Assembly: GCA_017431185.1 (NCBI GenBank)
Contig: JAFRLP010000072.1
Coordinates: forward strand, 1-9,104
Origin: Victivallales bacterium
GTDB taxonomy: Bacteria; Verrucomicrobiota; Lentisphaeria; Oligosphaerales; Oligosphaeraceae
DNA length: 9,104 bases
Reading direction: 5' to 3'
Shown: piece by piece, positions 5,751 through 9,104 of the stretch
How the letters are laid out: each line of letters opens with the position of its first letter
How positions within the stretch are numbered: the stretch's first letter is position 1
Notes under the pieces: generated by a model
Seen by the model: the letters and a program-made list of their open reading frames with translations, nothing else
Databases searched by the model: none
What the model was told of the DNA's origin: nothing
Program-made: the position numbers and the translations under genes

Positions 5751-6782
5751 TCAGACTTTTTCCTCGCGCTTCGTGGCGATGGTGTCCAGAATCTCCTGGT
5801 CGTGGTTGGCGATGGCGTTCTGGATGATGCGGAGCGGCTGGTGCGTGTCAAGGTATTTCTCCTCTTCCTCGCCCCGCTCGGCCTTGTTTTCCTCAAGGAG
5901 GTTCCGCACGTCGGTAGTGTCGATTTTCAAGGCGTCGGCGAGTTCGCGGGCCAGTTCCGCGTCACTCATTTCGGACAGTTTGTTCTCAATCTTCTGCGTC
6001 AGTTCCGTCTTCTGGGCATTGGCGGTGGCGAGGGTGGCCTGCTTTTCGGCAAGCGCGGCCTGCTTTTCGGCCAGCGTCGCCTGTGCGCTCTGCAGTTCCG
6101 CCGTCGCCTGGCTGAGCTGTGTCTGCGTGTTGCTGACGTTCTGCTGGACGGTCTCCAGCGCGTTCTGCGCATTCGCCAATTCGGTCTCGGCCTCCGTCAG
6201 CTGCTTTTGCAGGTCAGCCTTCTTCGCTGCGTCCGTCTCGGCGTCGATTTGCGAATTGAGGCTGTCCACCTTCGCCTGAAGGGTCTCCATGTTGTTCGTG
6301 GCCTGCGTCTGCTGCTGCTGGAGGGTCTGCAGCTGCTGGGTGAGCTGGTTGACCTGCTGCTGCTTGGCCGCCACCGCAGTCTGTGCGGTCGCGCTCTCCC
6401 CCTGCAAAGCCTGGATTTCCTCGTTGAGCTGCTCGATTTGCTCGTTCACGGCGTCCAGCTGTGTGCTGTATTCCTTCGCCTGGTTCAGGATTTCCATGTT
6501 CTGCGCGGTGATGTTGCCGCTTTCCATTGCACGCGCCAATACGGTGGTGAAGGCGCTGGAGATGGTTGTCTTCGCGGAGGCCTCCTGGGCGTCGGAGGTC
6601 TCCAGGTTCAACTTCGCCAGAAGGGAGTCCAGATCAGCGGGGGACGTGATTGTCAGATTGGAATTGCCATTCAGCAGCGGCGGAAGTTCAGGCGTCTGCT
6701 CAAGGGTCTCCAGCACATTGAGAAGATTGGCCTGCTGCAAAGGGTCAAGCTGGACATTGGGATTGAGATTTACTTCTGCCAT
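5751..6782 (-). CDS. Unrecognised long coiled-coil protein, first gene of T3SS operon
   Basis: A 343-residue protein not assigned to a known family. Residues 1-60 are Asn/Leu/Pro-rich and probably extended, as in T3SS secretion signals. Residues 70-100 form a short helical region. About 103-268 is a near-continuous Gln/Ala/Thr-rich coiled coil with an exact heptad repeat LAEKQAA/LAEKQAT near 237-250. The C-terminus (269-343) is highly charged, with EEEE at 305-308 and an IIQNAIANHDQEILDTI helix. It contains no Cys or Trp, and no signal peptide or membrane span. The ATG at 6782 is set by AAGGAG about 10 nt upstream; the frame stays open into the hrpB region but only as an out-of-frame shadow. 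Being first in the operon and next to the class II chaperone, it may be a secreted substrate, a gatekeeper-like protein or a structural ruler. None of these is supported by a recognised motif. Confidence 0.9.
   Translation of the reverse strand: MAEVNLNPNVQLDPLQQANLLNVLETLEQTPELPPLLNGNSNLTITSPADLDSLLAKLNLETSDAQEASAKTTISSAFTTVLARAMESGNITAQNMEILNQAKEYSTQLDAVNEQIEQLNEEIQALQGESATAQTAVAAKQQQVNQLTQQLQTLQQQQTQATNNMETLQAKVDSLNSQIDAETDAAKKADLQKQLTEAETELANAQNALETVQQNVSNTQTQLSQATAELQSAQATLAEKQAALAEKQATLATANAQKTELTQKIENKLSEMSDAELARELADALKIDTTDVRNLLEENKAERGEEEEKYLDTHQPLRIIQNAIANHDQEILDTIATKREEKV
6036..6077 (-). repeat. 21-bp tandem repeat in coiled-coil gene
   Basis: Two adjacent 21-bp units (19 of 21 identical), each one heptad long, encoding the doubled L-A-E-K-Q-A. 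This indicates growth of the coiled coil by in-frame heptad duplication. Confidence 0.75.
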
Positions 6783-6792
6783 TGTCTGTTTT

Positions 6793-6798
6793 CTCCTT
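6793..6798 (-). promoter_or_regulatory. Shine-Dalgarno fixing the coiled-coil gene start
   Basis: AAGGAG on the minus strand, about 10 nt before the ATG at 6782. It rules against longer in-frame starts further upstream, which would read through the promoter region and antiphase hrpB sequence. Confidence 0.8.
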
Positions 6799-6831
6799 AT
6801 GTTTCCGGTTGAAGTTCGGTCTCTGCTCTGA

Positions 6832-6861
6832 TTACACGCTCCGCTGGGAAAGGTTACACGC
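6832..6861. repeat. Paired TTACACGC direct repeats in the leader
   Basis: TTACACGC occurs at 6832-6839 and 6854-6861, exactly 22 bp apart (about two helical turns). CCGCTGGGAAA lies between them and recurs at 6946-6956 next to the promoter. The regular spacing would suit a DNA-binding dimer on one helix face. Binding is inference. Confidence 0.5.
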
Positions 6862-6901
6862 CCGCGAAAAAAAAGTGAAAAAAAATCGTTTTTTCGCGGG
6901 C
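6860..6901. repeat. Long inverted repeat with A/T-tract arms in operon leader
   Basis: A perfect 13-bp stem (GCCCGCGAAAAAA paired with its complement at 6889-6901) around a 16-nt A-rich loop. GC pairs are outermost and the A6/T6 tracts innermost, the reverse of a bidirectional terminator. It lies between the predicted transcription start (about 6930) and the first start codon. The structure is certain at sequence level; a role as RNA leader hairpin or cruciform/protein site is inferred. Confidence 0.75.
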
Positions 6902-6936
6902 CTGTCGAATGCCGCTCTCCTTTTGACCAAAACGAT

Positions 6937-6964
6937 ATTATACCACCGCTGGGAAAAACTGCAA
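6937..6964 (-). promoter_or_regulatory. Sigma-70-like promoter for the T3SS operon
   Basis: On the minus strand a perfect TATAAT (6942-6937) lies 16 bp downstream of TTGCAG (6964-6959), a weak -35 that matches TTGACA at its first three bases. A T7 tract at 6983-6977 sits where an UP element would be. Predicted start is about 6930, giving a leader of roughly 147 nt before the coiled-coil gene. A weak -35 under a palindrome suggests regulated, possibly activator-dependent use. Confidence 0.65.
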
Positions 6965-6972
6965 GTTTCCCA
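6950..6972. promoter_or_regulatory. 23-bp palindrome over the -35 region (operator candidate)
   Basis: TGGGAAA-N9-TTTCCCA, two perfect 7-bp arms, with the -35 hexamer inside the 9-bp centre and one arm in the promoter spacer. This geometry fits a dimeric regulator competing with RNA polymerase. A single half-site TGGGAAA recurs downstream at 6845-6851. No regulator is identified. Confidence 0.55.
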
Positions 6973-7050
6973 ATCGAAAAAAACGGCCTGAATGCTGATG
7001 AGAACACCTGACTGCCAGGAGGGAGCCAGAAGCCCTGCCCCGCCAGCGGG

Positions 7051-9104
7051 TCACCGCCACTTGTGCCTGGGATAGCGCCGGGAAAGCTCGGTGCGGATTT
7101 TGGGATAGAGATTGGCCCAGAACCCAGCCAGGTCATCCGTGATCTGGACAGTGCGCATGTTGGGGGCCAGGATATCCAGCAGGACATGCGCCCGCCCATG
7201 CGCCAGTTCAGGAATGCGCGGCAGGTCATACAAGTCCTGAATCTTCGCCTTGCCTTTGGGCTGCTGGCCTGGCGCGTACTCGATGCGCATACGCCTGCCT
7301 GTCGGGAGCTGGACATGGGGCGGCGCCACCTCGTCCAGGAAACGCAACTGGGAGTGCGTGAGCAGTCCCTTGACAAAGGAGAGCGTCTCATTGTCCTTCA
7401 TCCGCTTCAGCGAGGTCTCGCCAAGACAGAGATTCCGGAGGATGCGCCGGCGACACTCCTCATCGTAGAGAGGCAGGCCCTGTTCGGGGAAGAGCCCCGC
7501 CGTCCACCGGACTCGGGCGATGAACCGCTCCACCTCGTCGTCCCAGTTGGGAACGGGAGCCTTGCCCTCTATCAGCAACTTGGCCAGAATGCCGGCGGCC
7601 TGCTCTGGGTCGGGGTCACTGCGGACTTTCTCCTCCAGAAGCAGACCAAGGCAGGAGAGGGTCTGCCGGCGGAGCACCTGCTGGCGCCGTTCGTCCCAGT
7701 AGGTTTCATCGGTCTCCGTCCACTGGTCGGGGAAGAAATCGAGCAGCCACTCCTCGGTGATTCCGCTGGCCAGCGAGAGGGAGAGTTTTGCGGCGGAGCC
7801 CGTCTCCCGCAATTCGGCGGCAACGAAGAACGGCTCCTCCCTGACAACGCTTTCGCGGGCGAGTTCGGCGTGTCTGCCGTTCTGCAATTCGCAGGCCAGG
7901 GTGGCGGTGTCCTTGCGACGCGCCAGACGGTCAGGGAAAGCGCGCAGTAGGCATTGCAGGAAGCGCATTTCAGGGTTCGCGTCATGCTTCCTGTCCCAGC
8001 CGATTCGTGTGCCCTGGGCACAATAATCCTCCGCAGACCGGCAGATGTCGCGGGCGGCGACGGCGCTGACGCCAAGGGAGTCACAGGCGTCCTTGGCGAA
8101 ATGCGCCTCCCGGGCGGCGTGAAGCAGGGCAAAGCACTCCAGAAAATCAGAGGCCGGCAGCCCCCCCGCCCTGGCATTGCGCCTGGCGCGCTGCCGACGT
8201 TCCGTGTTGTCGGAACGCGAAGAGGCGCCGCCTGCGATGAGCGGACGTTCCGAAAGCAAGGCGGATGCCCATGCGGTCAGCCGGAAGCATCCGCTCTCCG
8301 CCCCCAGACGCATCAGCAGACTGATGCGGGGATGTGCAGGGAAATTGGCGAGTTCCTTCCCCAGGGAAGTCAGTCCGCCGCCCTGCTGAACAAAGCCGAG
8401 CATCTCCAGCAACGCCTGCGCCAAAGCCAATGGACGCTCCGGCGGTCGCTCAAACCAGGGGAAAGCGGCGGGCTCCTTGTAGCCAAAGGCGCTGACCGCC
8501 AGCACGGCCTCCGCCAAATCCACCCGCTGAATCTCTGGTGCGGTGCGCGGGGGACGCGCGCTCTGTTCAAGCCATGTCCAGAGGCGATGGCAGGTGCCTG
8601 GGGCGACGCGCCCCGCTCGTCCCGCCCGTTGTTCAGCGGAGTCGCGGGCGATGTTTTCGGTGTTCAGCATATCCACGCCACGCACAGGGTCATACCGGCT
8701 GACCTTGGCCAGTCCGGAATCGATGACATGACGGACTCCAGGGATGGTCAGGCTGGTCTCCGCGATATTGGTCGCCACTATGACCTTTCGGCAGCCGGCG
8801 GGCTCCATCACCCGATGCTGCTCGTCAGGCGACAGGCTGCCGTACAGGGGTAGCAGGAGAATCTTTTCCCGCAGATGCAATGCGGAGCACGCCTCGATGG
8901 TTTTGCGGATTTCGTAGGCGCCAGGCATGAAGACAAGCGCATCGCCTTCGCAGCCCGCATCCAGCAATTGACGCAAAGTCTGCGCGGCGGCGGCAGCGAG
9001 ACCGAGCATTCTGGTCTTCTGGTCGCAGTAGGTGATTTCGACGGGGCGCACGCCGAACAGATGGCCGGCGAACCGGAACATGTCAACCCGGCGCTGGTTG
9101 TTCG
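7051..9104 (-). CDS. hrpB: ATP-dependent RNA helicase HrpB (5' end cut)
   Basis: The C-terminal 683 residues of a DEAH-box helicase; the N-terminal RecA domain with the Walker and DEAH motifs lies beyond the window. The frame is open through 9104, so the ATG at 9081 is internal. Counting from that ATG, RecA domain 2 shows ALVFMPGAYEIRKT (48-61), motif V ATNIAETSLT (103-112) and motif VI QRAGRAGR (151-158). The winged-helix/ratchet region follows (PPRTAPEIQRVDLAEAVL). The HrpB-specific C-terminal domain ends in LRIEYAPGQQP, LQ-type YDLPRIPELAHGR, DLAGFW and RRYPRHKWR. Most HrpB proteins continue with a W-P-x-D-P tail after RYPRH; here the stop comes at once. Family members are putative ATP-dependent RNA helicases of unclear role. 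Despite the name, it has no tie to plant-pathogen Hrp secretion, and is probably a core-genome neighbour whose 3' end borders the T3SS operon. No convincing terminator follows it. Confidence 0.94.
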   Translation of the reverse strand, partial: NNQRRVDMFRFAGHLFGVRPVEITYCDQKTRMLGLAAAAAQTLRQLLDAGCEGDALVFMPGAYEIRKTIEACSALHLREKILLLPLYGSLSPDEQHRVMEPAGCRKVIVATNIAETSLTIPGVRHVIDSGLAKVSRYDPVRGVDMLNTENIARDSAEQRAGRAGRVAPGTCHRLWTWLEQSARPPRTAPEIQRVDLAEAVLAVSAFGYKEPAAFPWFERPPERPLALAQALLEMLGFVQQGGGLTSLGKELANFPAHPRISLLMRLGAESGCFRLTAWASALLSERPLIAGGASSRSDNTERRQRARRNARAGGLPASDFLECFALLHAAREAHFAKDACDSLGVSAVAARDICRSAEDYCAQGTRIGWDRKHDANPEMRFLQCLLRAFPDRLARRKDTATLACELQNGRHAELARESVVREEPFFVAAELRETGSAAKLSLSLASGITEEWLLDFFPDQWTETDETYWDERRQQVLRRQTLSCLGLLLEEKVRSDPDPEQAAGILAKLLIEGKAPVPNWDDEVERFIARVRWTAGLFPEQGLPLYDEECRRRILRNLCLGETSLKRMKDNETLSFVKGLLTHSQLRFLDEVAPPHVQLPTGRRMRIEYAPGQQPKGKAKIQDLYDLPRIPELAHGRAHVLLDILAPNMRTVQITDDLAGFWANLYPKIRTELSRRYPRHKWR

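Noticed and set aside
4009..6279. Plus-strand open frame of 756 codons opposite sctE, the chaperone and the coiled-coil gene
   Set aside because: It spans three well-supported minus-strand genes, has a Leu/Arg/His-heavy composition typical of antisense high-GC frames, and shows no domain. It is a codon-bias shadow, as are the other long plus-strand frames here.
6860..6901. Intrinsic terminator after hrpB
   Set aside because: The A and T tracts are inside the stem and no T-run follows the GC arm on either strand; it also lies downstream of the operon's likely promoter.
6977..7050. hrpB terminator made of the T7 tract (6983-6977) and the 4-bp CCCG/CGGG hairpin (7039-7050)
   Set aside because: The small hairpin is more than 50 nt from the T-tract and nothing stable directly precedes the T-run. 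The tract is better explained as an AT-rich promoter-upstream element.
6783..7391. N-terminal extension of the coiled-coil protein up to a start at 7391
   Set aside because: The extension reads hrpB and the promoter region in an unrelated frame with Arg/Ser/Trp-rich sequence. The strong ribosome site before 6782 gives the real start.
7051..9104. Reading hrpB as a T3SS (Hrp) regulator or structural gene because of its name and location
   Set aside because: The motifs are those of the DEAH-box helicase family HrpB, which only shares the name with hypersensitive-response genes.
1..9104. CRISPR arrays, tRNA/rRNA genes, insertion sequences
   Set aside because: No regularly spaced repeats, cloverleaf-like segments, rRNA sequence or transposase-like frames were seen. 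The only tandem repeats are short in-frame duplications within genes.

Overview
The window carries a run of eight genes, all on the minus strand. It looks like the translocon/effector-export end of a type III secretion system (T3SS) from a fairly high-GC Gram-negative bacterium. No rRNA or taxon-specific marker is present, so the organism cannot be named. GC near 60%, a divergent T3SS and a full HrpB-type helicase would fit a proteobacterium or a PVC-group bacterium (for example Lentisphaerota); this is a guess.

Right to left, in the direction of transcription: (1) 9104-7051, the C-terminal 683 residues of an ATP-dependent DEAH-box helicase of the HrpB family, cut by the window edge and probably a housekeeping neighbour. 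(2) 7050-6783, an intergenic region with a consensus TATAAT box, a 23-bp palindrome covering the -35 region, short direct repeats and a 13-bp-stem inverted repeat in the presumed leader. (3) 6782-5751, an unrecognised long coiled-coil protein. (4) 5703-5227, a class II TPR chaperone (SycD/LcrH/SicA/IpgC family). (5) 5154-4099, a pore-forming translocator of the YopB/SipB/IpaB type (SctE). (6) 3942-2719, a probable second translocator of the YopD/SipC/IpaC type (SctB). (7) 2706-2080, 2027-1440, 1425-913 and 887-1 (cut by the window edge): four tandem, diverged members of one protein family.

The order chaperone - SctE - SctB - next gene matches Salmonella sicA-sipB-sipC-sipD. The place of the single tip gene (sipD, or espA/sseB in other systems) is here taken by four paralogs. 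They share an N-terminal Y-x-x-x-G plus helix block and a C-terminal helix with a QxDMxxLQSL / RDxSFTT signature, separated by middles of very different length and sequence. The main hypothesis is that they are multiple needle-tip or filament subunits, giving a heteromeric or switchable extracellular extension.

The genes are probably co-transcribed from the promoter near 6940. The gaps are 12 to 156 bp, and several hold strong hairpins (5196-5212, 4029-4058, 2051-2070) that could set the different amounts of product needed. No T3SS export-apparatus, ATPase or secretin gene lies in the window. No tRNA, rRNA, CRISPR or insertion sequence was seen.
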